Notes: generated from the letters alone by a model not told the origin. A stretch of DNA of 64,000 bases from Nostoc sphaeroides (GCF_003443655.1 NZ_CP031941.1:2843501-2907500), one strand, 5' to 3'. Positions 19,040 through 28,111 are shown, counted from the stretch's first letter. Translations and numbers: made by a program.

Positions 19040-19095
19040 TTATGCACTTTGGCTGCGCTCAGTGGGCAGGGGGCAGGAGGAAGGGGGAATAGCGT

Positions 19096-19347
19096 ATGAG
19101 TCTTTGAACTCCGTTAATGAGTCTTTGAACTCCGTTAATGAGTCTTTGAACTCCATTAATGAGTCTTTGAACTCCATTAACGAGGCTTTGAACTCCATTA
19201 ACGAGGCTTTGAACTCCATTAATGAGTCTTTGATACTCGTTAATGAGTCTTTGAACTCCATTAATGAGTCTTTGAACTCCGTTAATGAGTCTTTGAACTC
19301 CATTAATGAGTCTTTGATACTCGTTAATGAGTCTTTGAACTCCATTC
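19096..19347. repeat. 21-bp tandem array, 12 copies, open on both strands
   Basis: Twelve head-to-tail copies of ATGAGTCTTTGAACTCCGTTA with few substitutions. Because 21 is a multiple of three, the array encodes a heptapeptide repeat whichever strand is read: NESLNSV/NESLNSI forwards, and MEFKDSL/TEFKDSL in reverse. The reverse ORF (19345 to 19040, 101 residues) has an amphipathic heptad pattern, but neither frame has a convincing ribosome site or non-repeat domain. I annotate it as a repeat and not as a gene. Confidence 0.9.
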
Positions 19348-19373
19348 TTTTACCTCAATGCCCAATGCCCAAT

Positions 19374-20685
19374 TCAATTACTTCTCCCCGTAGTGGATAG
19401 CCCTTCTACTATTAGAGATGGAGTATAACAAGAACCATTCCAATCAGCATCATTACCCAGTGTAACCAATTGCTTGAGGGCACTGTAGATATTACCTGCA
19501 ACCATCGTATCCTTAACGCGCCCAATTACCTGGCCATTTTGGACACGGTAGCCTAAATCAACGTTGATTGAAAAATCTCCAGAAATACTGCTGTCACCAC
19601 CCAGCATTTGATCGACAATTAAGCCATTATCGAGTTCTTGAATTAAGTCTGGTAAAGATGAAGAACCTGGCTGGATCAGAAAATTAAATAAACCAGGAGT
19701 GGGATAGCTACCTAAACCAGGGCGAAAACCATTTCCAGTGGTGTGAATACCCAGTTGGCCTCCCGTGGTGCGATCGCCATAAAAATGCTGTAAAATTCCG
19801 TTTTGGATAAATACTAAAAATTGAGTAGGAGTGCCTTCATCATCAAAAGGACAACTGTAAGGGCCGGCTTCTGGATCTTGGTAGAGGGTGAGACTGGGTG
19901 CTATTACCAGATTACCCAGGCGTTCTGCCCAAGGCGAAGCTACTTCTAAGACTCGCTTGCCATTCAAAGCTTCTTGCACAGTGCCCCAAAGCATATCAGC
20001 GGCTTTAGAAGTGAACAAAACCGGGACGCGTCCAGTAGGAGGTGAGACATTTTCTCTAGCCCAAATTAACCGTTGTAAAATTTGGTTAGCTAATATTTCG
20101 GGATTGAGTTCGCCCCGCTTAGTTTGGCCATCGGCAACACTTAAAAAATCATCACCGCGTACCCATTCGGCTGATATAGCAGTTGAGGGTAGTATCAGTG
20201 TAGTAACAATCTAAACCTTTAGTGTTAACTATCCTAGTAGTTTCAACATCACATTCCCAGTCACCATTGCAAACAACATCGGGATAGGCATCGCGGATGA
20301 GTGCGATCGCTTCTTTGCCCCAGTCTACCAAAACCTCTACCGGCACACCTTCGCCTAAATCTGGGTAAGAGGGCCCAGAGTTAGAGCCTAATTCTACTGT
20401 TTCTGGTTGATTCAGTTGACTTAGAGCTAGAGCTTTTTCCACCATGACTTCGGCTAGGACAGAACCGTAAGCCACCGTCAGTCCCGGACGGCCGTTTCGC
20501 CAAAGTCGTAGTGCAGTGCCTTCAGATTGGTTGGTTTCTAGCTGTTTGAGTCGGTTTGCCTCAAAAAACACTGGACGAGAAAGCGATCGCGACTGATACA
20601 CCTCAGCAGCTTCTGCTCCAGATTTAATAGCTAGTTCCAGCAGCTGTTCTGCTAGTGTATCTTGTGACAAATTTTCAGAACCCAT
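19374..20685 (-). pseudogene. pmbA: TldE/PmbA metalloprotease-family protein, frameshifted
   Basis: Two adjacent frames together make one PmbA/TldE protein, the partner of TldD in proteolytic maturation of modified peptides. The N-terminal part runs from ATG 20685 (MGSENLSQDTLAEQLLELAI) to about 20190. The sequence then continues in another frame with ISAEWVRGDDFLSVADGQ and on to the end GLSTTGRSN. The break lies within about 20170-20195. One extra base explains it: 1312 bases minus one gives 436 codons, close to the family norm of about 450. The ORFs are otherwise intact, so this is a recent mutation or a sequencing error rather than old decay. No tldD lies nearby. Confidence 0.85.
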
Positions 20686-20879
20686 GAGCCTTAGTGCAAT
20701 TGTGGATTTTGAACCGTATATCAACGCTGTCTGTTGAAAGTGCGATCGTCAAAAACCGACGATTAAACTTTCTCCGTGATAAACGCAGATAACCATCCAA
20801 AAATCATCAGCGTTTCTTACAGTTACGATTTGGAACCACAGATCAACACTGATGGACGCAGTTAATTATCCCAAATCAT

Positions 20880-20956
20880 TGCCATGTCTCAACTAGTCAT
20901 TGGTCATTGGTCATTAGTCATTGGTCATTAGTCATTGGTCATTGGTCATTGGTCAT
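20880..20956. repeat. Tandem TCATTGG/TCATTAG heptamers
   Basis: About eight copies of GTCATTGG/GTCATTAG-type heptamers directly left of the element at 20959. The same heptamer tract follows the histidine kinase (4551-4585) and gap (52300-52345). Low-complexity spacer of Nostoc type with no coding potential. Confidence 0.75.
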
Positions 20957-20958
20957 TA

Positions 20959-21100
20959 GGGACTTCCAAGTAAAAAAATATTCCATTGCTATTGTTCACT
21001 GTTGACCGTTGACGGTTCACGAGTTTTCAGTCAACAGTCAACAGTCAACAGTCAACAGTCAACGACTTGAATGTGGAATAATTTATTTTTTGGAGTTCCC
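20959..21100. mobile_element. GGGACT-end element carrying a TCAACAG minisatellite
   Basis: Ends GGGACTTCCAAGTAAAAAAA and the complement of GGGAACTCCAAAAAATAAAT are inverted repeats with TTA on both sides (20956-20958, 21101-21103), as in the 7844-8302 element. The inside holds GTTGACCGTTGACGG and several copies of the heptamer AGTCAAC, which can fold back on each other. Non-coding. Confidence 0.72.
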
Positions 21101-21181
21101 TTAGTTATTCATTCTCCCCCTGCTCCCCCTGCTCCCTCATCTCCCTCATCTCCCCCTGCCCCCCTGCCCCCCTGCCAATTT

Positions 21182-22042
21182 TCAAAGATTCACCTCTTGC
21201 AACAGCCAAAAACCAGCAAAAGCTTCTGCCTTCGGATCAGACTGTACACCGATAAAATGCACTCCGTTAGCTTTTTGCTTGGCTTCTTCAAAACCTTTGG
21301 CTTCTGCTAAAAGTTGAGGTTTTTTGATATTTGCCACAATCCAGCTTTCAGTTACACCAGTTTCTAAAAGCAATCTCGCCTCAACGCTAGTATCAAATCT
21401 TAAGAAAGCCAAATCCAAACCAGACATCCAGCCTGCCAAGGGCAACGCTCTCGGTGAGAAAATTAAAATCCCAGGAATACGCGTTTCGGGTGAAACTTTC
21501 GCCAACTCTAGGGGGAAAGCTTCACCAAAGCCAATTTCCCACTCTGGCATTTCTGCTAAATCCGCAGCATCTAAGGTAACAAATACCCACTGCTGTCCTT
21601 CCAAAGCATCTGGTAAACGTTGCGGCAAGGGTTTTTCCAAGCGGACTGAGGGATTAGCCCCCCCTTGATATCCTGCCTCTTGAGGATACACTTCCTCCAT
21701 GCGCTGTTCTAACCATTGGTTGAGAACCAAAGCGCGGCGGCTAGGCTGGGCGGGAATGCCCAAGTCTTGGCAGGCTTTAGTAATCATATTGTTCATTTGG
21801 CGGCGGAAAAAGCGGATTTTAATTGGTGCTTTTCCAGCTTGGTTAATAGCTTCCTGCAATGCTGTCCGCAACCAGCCCGAATTTACCTGGGTACTGGGAC
21901 AATATTGAGCATAGCGAAACAAAGAATCTACTTTTGTACTGATATCCAACGGGCTTTCGCAGACTAAGACTTCCCAAATTTTTTTCTGATTATCGTCCAA
22001 AATCGGACGGGAGTAAAAATCGATTTCCCAAATACTGCCCAT
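21182..22042 (-). CDS. Tab2/Atab2-family RNA-binding protein
   Basis: A 286-residue soluble protein beginning MGSIWEIDFYSRPILDDNQK, the conserved N-terminus of the Tab2/Atab2 family (formerly DUF1092). In chloroplasts Tab2 binds the psaB leader and is needed for translation of photosystem I subunits; cyanobacterial homologues are little studied. The invariant C-terminal tract FAGFWLLQEVNL is present, as is the central KIRFFRRQM. Length fits the family. It is transcribed alone leftwards. I infer a role in photosystem I biogenesis only from the plant and algal proteins. Confidence 0.9.
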   Translation of the reverse strand: MGSIWEIDFYSRPILDDNQKKIWEVLVCESPLDISTKVDSLFRYAQYCPSTQVNSGWLRTALQEAINQAGKAPIKIRFFRRQMNNMITKACQDLGIPAQPSRRALVLNQWLEQRMEEVYPQEAGYQGGANPSVRLEKPLPQRLPDALEGQQWVFVTLDAADLAEMPEWEIGFGEAFPLELAKVSPETRIPGILIFSPRALPLAGWMSGLDLAFLRFDTSVEARLLLETGVTESWIVANIKKPQLLAEAKGFEEAKQKANGVHFIGVQSDPKAEAFAGFWLLQEVNL

Positions 22043-22249
22043 GTTTTGCGGTAAAAATCTGGCTGTTATGTTTTCTTGATATGTTGATCATACGAGTCTT
22101 AGGGCAGCAGGGGAATAAGGGAGTGGGCAGAGGGCAGGGGGAACATAGGAAGTTTTTGGAGTAATAGGTTTGGCGATCGCTCCTGGAGTGTCAATTTGGA
22201 GAAAATCTACGCAACGCTTGCCTACTATCTGCATAATCGTATTGAAATA

Positions 22250-22396
22250 AGTAGTCGGACAAAAATATTTACAGTCATTGCGAGCGTTCGCGTTAGCGTC
22301 TCGAAGAGAAGCGAAGCAATCCCAGCCCTTGCGATTGCTTCATTCCGCTTCGCTCCATTCGCAATGACATTGTGTAATTAATTCTGTCTGACTACT
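22250..22396. mobile_element. TA-flanked short element with AGTAGTC ends
   Basis: Ends AGTAGTCGGACA (22250-22261) and TGTCTGACTACT (22385-22396) are 12-base inverted repeats with one mismatch, and TA stands on both sides (22248-22249, 22397-22398). Inside, GTCATTGCGA and TCGCAATGAC form a second inverted pair around the GCGTTCGCGTTAGCG and GCTTCGCTCC palindromes. A TA duplication is the habit of IS630/Tc1-mariner transposases, so this could be a non-autonomous relative of such an IS. No gene. Confidence 0.8.
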
Positions 22397-22599
22397 TAGA
22401 TGCTTATTGGTTACAGACAACCGCAAAAGTATGCCCGAACATCTAGTAGTCTGTCAAGAAATAGTTAACGGATAAATTCCTTGTAGAGACGGCGATTTAT
22501 CGCGTCTCCCTAACTCATTCAGCCAAGAATTCCACGGCTTGAAGTAAAAACGAGTAACAGAGAAGTTTTTATAGGCGTGGCAGTATCAAAGAATCTTCC

Positions 22600-23247
22600 T
22601 CATTTTCCACGATTGATCCAAACGCCTCTGAGTCCAGCTGCTTTAGCCCCGTGGTAGTCTTCTACAATGCTATCGCCAATATGCCATGCTCCCTCTGGGG
22701 AACATTTATGTTTATCTAAGGCAATGGCAAAAATTTGAGGATCGGGTTTAGCTGCACGTACCTGGGTAGAAATGGTGATGGAGGTAAAAAACTCTCTCAA
22801 TCCCAAACTTTGCAATACTGAGTAAATCCGAGAATCAAAATTGGACAGCACCCCCAAAGTAACTCCCAACCGCCGCCAGTTGATTAAAGCTGGTAAAACA
22901 TCGGGATAGACAAACCACGGTTCGCCGGTGCCAAAGTGGATGTAAAGTTCGCTAAAAAAAGCCGAAAAGTCAGAAAATTCCTTGAGAACACCTGCACTTT
23001 CAAAAGTGTTTAGGGCAATTATCCGCCACCAATCAAACTCGCGCTGAGGAATATCTTGCAGTTCTGCATCTGGAAACATCGGCGGTGGTGCTGCTTTAAA
23101 ACTTTTGATGAAGGCTGTATTCAATGTTTCGGCTGAAACTGTAACGCCAAATTCCTGGGCTATCTGACTATAAACTTCACCCACACTACCTTTGACATCG
23201 AAGAGTGTACCCACAGCATCTAAAAAAATAACTTTCGGTTGTTCCAT
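22600..23247 (-). CDS. HAD-superfamily hydrolase (subfamily IA)
   Basis: A 215-residue cytoplasmic phosphatase-like enzyme. Motif I is FLDAVGTLFD: the nucleophile Asp is present, but the usual second Asp of DxDGTL is Val (DAVGT). Motif II is GVLSNFD, the motif III lysine is in AAKPDPQIF and motif IV is HIGDSIVEDYHGA. The cap domain lies between. I start it at ATG 23247 (MEQPKVIFLDAVG). The frame stays open another 27 codons upstream through a repeat tract (QSPVPTPQ), which is not believable as protein. A DxVGT motif is common in HDHD3-like members. Substrate unknown. The type II NADH dehydrogenase gene lies just upstream on the same strand. Confidence 0.9.
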   Translation of the reverse strand: MEQPKVIFLDAVGTLFDVKGSVGEVYSQIAQEFGVTVSAETLNTAFIKSFKAAPPPMFPDAELQDIPQREFDWWRIIALNTFESAGVLKEFSDFSAFFSELYIHFGTGEPWFVYPDVLPALINWRRLGVTLGVLSNFDSRIYSVLQSLGLREFFTSITISTQVRAAKPDPQIFAIALDKHKCSPEGAWHIGDSIVEDYHGAKAAGLRGVWINRGK

Positions 23248-23350
23248 CAAAGTTTGATTGAATTGGGGAGTGGGGACTGGGGATTGGGGATTGGGGACTG
23301 GGGAGGAGTCACAAATGACAAATGACAAATGACAAATGACAAACCTTAAG

Positions 23351-24544
23351 TTACTGAGAAAGTGTTTCTATGATTGGACGAACTAGCCAATTAAAACCAA
23401 CTTTGAGTTGATGGTCTAAAGTTGGCAATCTATATAAATAGGCAATCCGCCGGGCGACGGATGCCAAGCGGCCATCTAGTTTAATTCCCAAACCCGTAAG
23501 AGTGGCGTTGTCTATGCCTAGTGCCATCATTTCTCCTAACTGTTGGTAGCGGAAGGGAAGCAGGGGGCGATTCGTTAAACTTGCCCAGATATTCCAAGCA
23601 GTATAATCAGCTTGTTGGAAAGCGGCTTGTGCAGTAGCGGGGACTTGCTGTCCTTCAATATCATGACAGTCTGCTAAATCTCCCAAGGCAAAGATTTCTG
23701 GATGATCGAGGACTTGCAGATTAGATGTAGTACTGATTTGACCACGCTGGTTTTGCTTGAGGGCAAGAGATTTCACTACAGGTGCAACCCTAGTTCCCAC
23801 AGTCCAAATTACCAAATCCACGGGAATTGTGTCTAACTGGTTTTTGTACTCTAGGGAGATGGAATTTTGCTCTATTGATTCTACTTTCGTTTCTAAATCA
23901 ATAAACACCCCACGGGCTTCTAAAGCTTTTTTTGCTGCTTCCCGGTTAAACTCTGGGGAGGTTCGCAAGATTTGATCGGCAATTTCAACGATCCGAAAGC
24001 GTCCTCTTTCACCTAGTCTGTCGGCTAACTTACAGGCTAACTCTACACCACTGTAGCCAGCCCCAATAATTGCCACCCGAATTTTATCAGCATCCGATTC
24101 TTCTAAAAATCGCAGGCGTTCTTCCAAACGATAGACATCAGAGATTGTGCGGAATGGGTAAGCGTAGGATGTAGCACCAGGCACTAAATCTAGCGGTGTC
24201 TCACCTCCTAGTGCTAGTACTAAGCGATCGTAAGGGATTTCTGGGCCTTCATGTATATTTACCAGTTTCTGGTCGATGTCAATTCCAGACACAACCCCTT
24301 GATAAAAACGCACCCCAGTGCCTTGTAAAAGTTCTTCAAAGGGTGGGGCAATTTCCCAGGTTTGCAGTTCGCCAGTGAGTAATTCGTAAAGTAAAGGGGA
24401 GAATAGGAAGCGATCGCTTTGATCTACCAGAACAATTTCGGGTTTTTGTGGAGATTCCCAAGGTAACTGGCTTAAGCGCAAGGCTGTGTACAGACCACCA
24501 AAGCCTCCACCAAGGATACAAATTCTAGAAGTTTGTTGAGTCAT
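23351..24544 (-). CDS. Type II NADH dehydrogenase (NDH-2), FAD-dependent
   Basis: A 397-residue membrane-associated flavoprotein that oxidises NAD(P)H and reduces quinone without pumping protons. Two Rossmann folds are seen: FAD-binding ICILGGGFGGLYTALRL at residues 8-24 and NAD-binding VAIIGAGYSGVELACKLA near residue 157. The FAD C-terminal motif is ALGDLADC, followed by VPATAQAAFQQADY. The C-terminal end IAYLYRLPTLDHQLKVGFNW is the usual amphipathic membrane-binding region. Cyanobacteria carry several such proteins (NdbA, NdbB, NdbC); I cannot tell which this is. ATG 24544 begins directly before the first fold. Confidence 0.92.
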   Translation of the reverse strand: MTQQTSRICILGGGFGGLYTALRLSQLPWESPQKPEIVLVDQSDRFLFSPLLYELLTGELQTWEIAPPFEELLQGTGVRFYQGVVSGIDIDQKLVNIHEGPEIPYDRLVLALGGETPLDLVPGATSYAYPFRTISDVYRLEERLRFLEESDADKIRVAIIGAGYSGVELACKLADRLGERGRFRIVEIADQILRTSPEFNREAAKKALEARGVFIDLETKVESIEQNSISLEYKNQLDTIPVDLVIWTVGTRVAPVVKSLALKQNQRGQISTTSNLQVLDHPEIFALGDLADCHDIEGQQVPATAQAAFQQADYTAWNIWASLTNRPLLPFRYQQLGEMMALGIDNATLTGLGIKLDGRLASVARRIAYLYRLPTLDHQLKVGFNWLVRPIIETLSQ

Positions 24545-24666
24545 CTATTCTATGCTATGGAACAATCAATATTAATTAGGTAACTAACTTAAGTCTAGTA
24601 AGTTAAAGCGGACTTTTCCAAACCCCCAAAGGTTTTTGAGAGATTAGTCATCAATTAAATCCCTAG

Positions 24667-24694
24667 TTATATAACCATTGTCACGGTTATATAA
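24667..24694. promoter_or_regulatory. Perfect 10-bp inverted repeat, candidate operator
   Basis: TTATATAACC (24667-24676) and GGTTATATAA (24685-24694) are exact complements separated by ATTGTCAC. The site lies 50 bases before the ATG of the NrdG-like gene, where a repressor or activator would bind. A good Shine-Dalgarno (AGGAG, 24731-24735) lies before that ATG. The protein that binds is unknown. Confidence 0.6.
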
Positions 24695-24743
24695 GTGGAG
24701 ATTCGCTATATTTAACAGTTAACGGTTAAAAGGAGTTAAAGAG

Positions 24744-25367
24744 ATGGAAATTAAGCCAACTGACCCATCGCTAGCACTCATGGAAATTCCCCCAGGCTAT
24801 CTCAATATTATGGGTTACGTTGATCAGTCAGAAGTTAATGGCCCTGGTTGTCGTGCAGTCGTCTGGGTACAAGGTTGTCTTCGTGAGTGTCCTGGCTGCT
24901 TTAATACTAACTCCTGGTCTTTTGAGGCTAACCAATTGATTGCTGTTGATACCCTTGCCGATAATATTCTCAGCAATCCCCGCAACACGGGTGTAACGTT
25001 CTCTGGTGGAGAACCCTTTTGGCAAGCAACTGCACTAGCGTCTTTAGCTCGGAAGGTAAAAGCTGCTGGATTAAATGTAATGTCTTTTACTGGGTTCACT
25101 CTTAAGCAATTACAGTCTCAATCTGCACCGCCAGGTTCTCAAGAATTGTTAGAACAACTTGATATTTTGATTGATGGGCCTTTTGTACAATCTCTGGCAA
25201 TTAATTCTCCCAACTCTCCAGTTTCTTCTAGCAATCAACGGGTTCGGGTGTTAAATCCGGCTTTCCAAGACCAGATTAGCTGGGCTAGCGACCAGATAGA
25301 AATCCACATTCTCAAGGATGGTGGACGCATTGTCACTGGCTATCAAGGTGGGCTGGAGTTGACGTAG
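24744..25367 (+). CDS. NrdG-like radical SAM activating protein (4Fe-4S single-cluster)
   Basis: A 207-residue radical S-adenosylmethionine enzyme. The cluster motif is GCLRECPGC (CxxxCxxC), followed by the SAM-binding TFSGGEPFWQ. This is the pattern of anaerobic ribonucleotide reductase activases and short pyruvate-formate-lyase-activating relatives. The C-terminal part (QRVRVLNP and HILKDGGRIVTGYQ) matches the small cyanobacterial NrdG-like group. No nrdD or glycyl-radical enzyme is adjacent, so its target is unknown. ATG 24744 has AGGAG 8 bases upstream. A perfect inverted repeat at 24667-24694 may control it. Confidence 0.87.
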   Translation: MEIKPTDPSLALMEIPPGYLNIMGYVDQSEVNGPGCRAVVWVQGCLRECPGCFNTNSWSFEANQLIAVDTLADNILSNPRNTGVTFSGGEPFWQATALASLARKVKAAGLNVMSFTGFTLKQLQSQSAPPGSQELLEQLDILIDGPFVQSLAINSPNSPVSSSNQRVRVLNPAFQDQISWASDQIEIHILKDGGRIVTGYQGGLELT

Positions 25368-25569
25368 TGGGGCATGGGGCATGGGGAGTTAAAACTTGAA
25401 AGTTCAACCTTCTAAGGCTCGACGTTGACCTTCTAAGGCTCAACTTTGACCTTCCCGGTTCCCTCATCAAAGAGAAGCTTAAATACAGCTTTCTTTGGGA
25501 CGGATTATATAGCGGTTCTCGAATGGAAGCAATACACTTTGACCTCACTTCCATTCCTCTCTCCTAAAA

Positions 25570-25852
25570 GGCTACGGTGTACACACAAGTCGGAAATAGC
25601 TGAAAAACCCAAGGTTTTACCCCACCCTAACCCTCCCCGATGTATTGGCTATGGTGTACACACAAGTCTGAAATAGTAGTCTGTCAAGGAATAATTGACG
25701 AGTGTATTCTTTGTAGAGACGGCGATTTATCGCGTCTGTGTAACGTGCCAGTTTTTTAGACGCGATAAATCGCGTCTCTACATGAGGGCTTTTTGACAAA
25801 CCCCTTGCGTATTGGGGTAAAACTGGATCTGACTTGTGTGTACACCGTAGCC
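25570..25852. mobile_element. Element with GGCTACGGTGTACACACAAGTC ends, composite
   Basis: A 22-base perfect inverted repeat frames the region: the left copy starts at 25570, the right one ends at 25852, and the core is GTGTACACAC. A third copy with one change sits inside (about 25645-25668). Between them lie an AGTAGTCTGTCAAGGAATA tract like that at 22445 and GACGCGATAAATCGCGTC palindromes. The structure looks like insertion of one repeat into another. No ORF. Confidence 0.75.
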
Positions 25853-26028
25853 TTATAAAGGGGAGGGAACTAGATTTCTTGTTTCCCCCCAATATATCGG
25901 AGGATTAAGGGGGGTAATTACAGTAGCTCCTAAAAGGAGAGAGGCTTTGAATCTTACTCCTCAACGCTAGTAGGGAAGGGGTTGCGGGTTAGGTCTATAT
26001 TGCACTCAACTGAGAAGGGCTATAGTTA

Positions 26029-27066
26029 TTGAAAATACTAGACCGGAATTTGACTAAACCATTTCAGACAATTTTCACTGAACACAGAGTACTTTGGGCT
26101 GTTTTACTCCTGAGTGCAGCACTAGTGGTAACGCTAGCGCTGTCGCTTTCTCAAGGAGCAGTACCTTTAAGTATGTCGGAACTTTGGCAAGCCATTCTCC
26201 GCGAAGGCGATCCGGTTAAACAGACAATTCTCTGGGATTTGCGTCTCCCACGCATTATAGCTGCTCTGATTGTCGGCGCAGCTTTGGGAATGTCAGGAGC
26301 ATTACTGCAAGGAATGTTACGCAATAGTCTTGCTGATCCATTTATTTTGGGGATTTCAGCAGGTGCAGGATTAATTGTAATTCTGATGATTGTGTGGCAA
26401 ATATTCCCGATCGCAATTCCTTTAGCGGCGTGGATGGGAGCTATTTTAACTTCTGCGATCGTTATTTTACTCGGTCGTGCAGGGTCGGGAATTTCAGTTG
26501 AGCGGTTGATTTTAGGCGGAGTGGCGGTGAGTTCTTTATTAGGTGCTGTACAAAGTACATTGCTGCTTTTAGCTGAAGATGGCCAAATTCAAATTGCGTT
26601 AAGTTGGCTGGTTGGTAGCCTTAATGGACGGGGTTGGCAAGAAATTGCGACAGCTGGCCCTTACATCATCGTTGCATTGATCGGGGGATGCTTGCTGGCG
26701 CGATCGGTAAATGTGTTGGCTTTGGGGGATGATTTGGCTGTGGGTTTGGGGGTTTCGTTGACGCGATCGCGCCTGTTAATTGGTGGTGTCGCCACTTTAT
26801 TAGCCGCAGGTGCAGTCAGCATCAGTGGCTTGATTGGATTTGTTGGTCTTGTTGTCCCTCACGGTGTCCGCCTCATCGTTGGTACAGATCATCGCTTTGT
26901 TTTACCACTTTCCGCCCTTGCAGGTGCATGGTTACTTACTTTTGCAGATTTACTCTCTAGATTAGGAGCAGTAGAACTACCAGTAGGTTCCGTCACTGCG
27001 TTGCTGGGTTCACCGCTATTTATCTGGTTACTTTACCGTCGTTCTGCTGGGTTTAATAAATTTTGA
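26029..27066 (+). CDS. FecCD-family ABC transporter permease (iron-siderophore or cobalamin type)
   Basis: A 345-residue inner-membrane permease with about nine to ten hydrophobic helices. Family hallmarks are LRLPRIIAALIVGAALGMSG near residue 74, LADPFILGISAGAG, and the C-terminal GLIGFVGLVVPHGVRLIVG region where the ATPase docks, followed by PVGSVTALLGSPLF. Such permeases import ferric siderophores, haem or B12. The reading frame has no suitable ATG; TTG 26029 gives the full first segment. No substrate-binding protein, ATPase or TonB receptor gene is adjacent on either side within the window, so it is an orphan here. A repeat element lies immediately upstream. Confidence 0.88.
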   Translation: MKILDRNLTKPFQTIFTEHRVLWAVLLLSAALVVTLALSLSQGAVPLSMSELWQAILREGDPVKQTILWDLRLPRIIAALIVGAALGMSGALLQGMLRNSLADPFILGISAGAGLIVILMIVWQIFPIAIPLAAWMGAILTSAIVILLGRAGSGISVERLILGGVAVSSLLGAVQSTLLLLAEDGQIQIALSWLVGSLNGRGWQEIATAGPYIIVALIGGCLLARSVNVLALGDDLAVGLGVSLTRSRLLIGGVATLLAAGAVSISGLIGFVGLVVPHGVRLIVGTDHRFVLPLSALAGAWLLTFADLLSRLGAVELPVGSVTALLGSPLFIWLLYRRSAGFNKF

Positions 27067-27577
27067 GCTGATTAATTTGGGTTCAAGCAAAAATTATTTT
27101 CTGGATTAAGTTGATACTATTAACTAATGTTCTTTACGCCTCAGCGGAGAAAATAGCTGCAAATTTAGCTCCATGACTTTGATAGTATTTGCTAAAGTAT
27201 TAAAAGTTAATTAATTGTCAGCTATATTTACTGAGTGATTTTGCTCTGTTCGCAAAACAATGAAAATTGCTGGTGTATTCACTACAACAGCAACAAGCAG
27301 AATGATCAGTTTTGGTTTATTGATCTCCTCTATTTTAACATGGACGGCGCTTTCTCTACGAGAGGCTTCTGCCAACGCCAACGCGTTGGCAGAAGCCTGG
27401 GACAAGTCGGCTCCGTATCTACGTTAAAAAATTGACTTGGATAACAGAGTTTTAGCCTTAAACCAAGCGTATTTAACTATAGCTAAAAAGTTTCCAATTA
27501 CTTAACTTTCACTTAATGTATAAAGTTTTTAAGTGGGATGTTTTGCTAAACTTGATGATATATAATCCGCCTAATTC
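27067..27577. other. Intergenic with one long hairpin
   Basis: About 510 bases between the permease and the convergent SMR gene. The only clear structure is a 15-base perfect stem, AGGCTTCTGCCAACG (27363-27377) with CGTTGGCAGAAGCCT (27384-27398). It is preceded by TTTCTCTACGAG and resembles the dispersed palindromes of Nostoc. No gene is supported. Confidence 0.6.
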
Positions 27578-27901
27578 CTATCCCCCACTTGCATTTATGC
27601 CAATTACTCCCATGATTATTAAGGCGATGGAAATAAGCTTAATAAGTGTGGCAGATTCACGAAACCAGATAATACCAATAATAGCAATTAAGACAGTTCC
27701 TAATCCAGCCCAGACAGAATAAGCTACGCTCACCTCAAGTTTCTTGAGAGCAAGGGTCAAAAAAGTAAAACAAAATCCATAAAAGACAACTATTAATATA
27801 GAAGGGCCTATTTTAGTAAATCCTTGCGATAACTTCATGCAAGTTGTGCCTGAAACTTCAAAAATGATTGCGGCGATAAGGTAAATCCAACTTGTTGACA
27901 T
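27578..27901 (-). CDS. Small multidrug resistance (SMR) family transporter
   Basis: A 107-residue protein with four transmembrane helices and no soluble domain. The membrane-embedded glutamate of SMR proteins is in helix 1 (IYLIAAIIFEVSGTTCMKLS). The helix 3 signature VSVAYSVWAGLGTVLIAIIG and the helix 4 region are typical. EmrE/QacE-type proteins work as dual-topology dimers and exchange protons for cationic drugs, guanidinium or polyamines. It is single here, without a paired SMR partner gene. ATG 27901 is the first residue of a standard N-terminus (MSTSWIYLIAA). Confidence 0.94.
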   Translation of the reverse strand: MSTSWIYLIAAIIFEVSGTTCMKLSQGFTKIGPSILIVVFYGFCFTFLTLALKKLEVSVAYSVWAGLGTVLIAIIGIIWFRESATLIKLISIALIIMGVIGINASGG

Positions 27902-27974
27902 ATCTGTTATCAGCAGTTTGTGAGGAATCTTTTATTATCTTATCTCTGTGAAATTAAAAAAATACAACAGGCCG

Positions 27975-28111
27975 CAATACTGTTCGGTTAAGCCTAAAAA
28001 ATAACTCCAATGTAGGTTGGGTTGAGGAACGAAACCCAACCTTTTTAGGGGTTTGTTGGGTAAGACTAAAGTTCAACCCAACCTACAAATTTTCTTAACC
28101 GAGCAGTATTG
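27975..28111. mobile_element. CAATACTG-end element with 10-bp target duplication
   Basis: A 137-base element with ends CAATACTGTTCGGTTAAG and CTTAACCGAGCAGTATTG, flanked by perfect 10-base duplications CAACAGGCCG (27965-27974, 28112-28121). Its inside is the GTAGGTTGGGTTGAGG palindrome, not the GACGCGATAAATCGCG palindrome of most relatives: same ends, different interior. Confidence 0.93.

Noticed and set aside
19040..19345. 101-residue leftward ORF made of MEFKDSL heptads
   Set aside because: It is entirely within a 21-bp tandem array; the opposite strand is open too, and there is no ribosome site or non-repeat domain.
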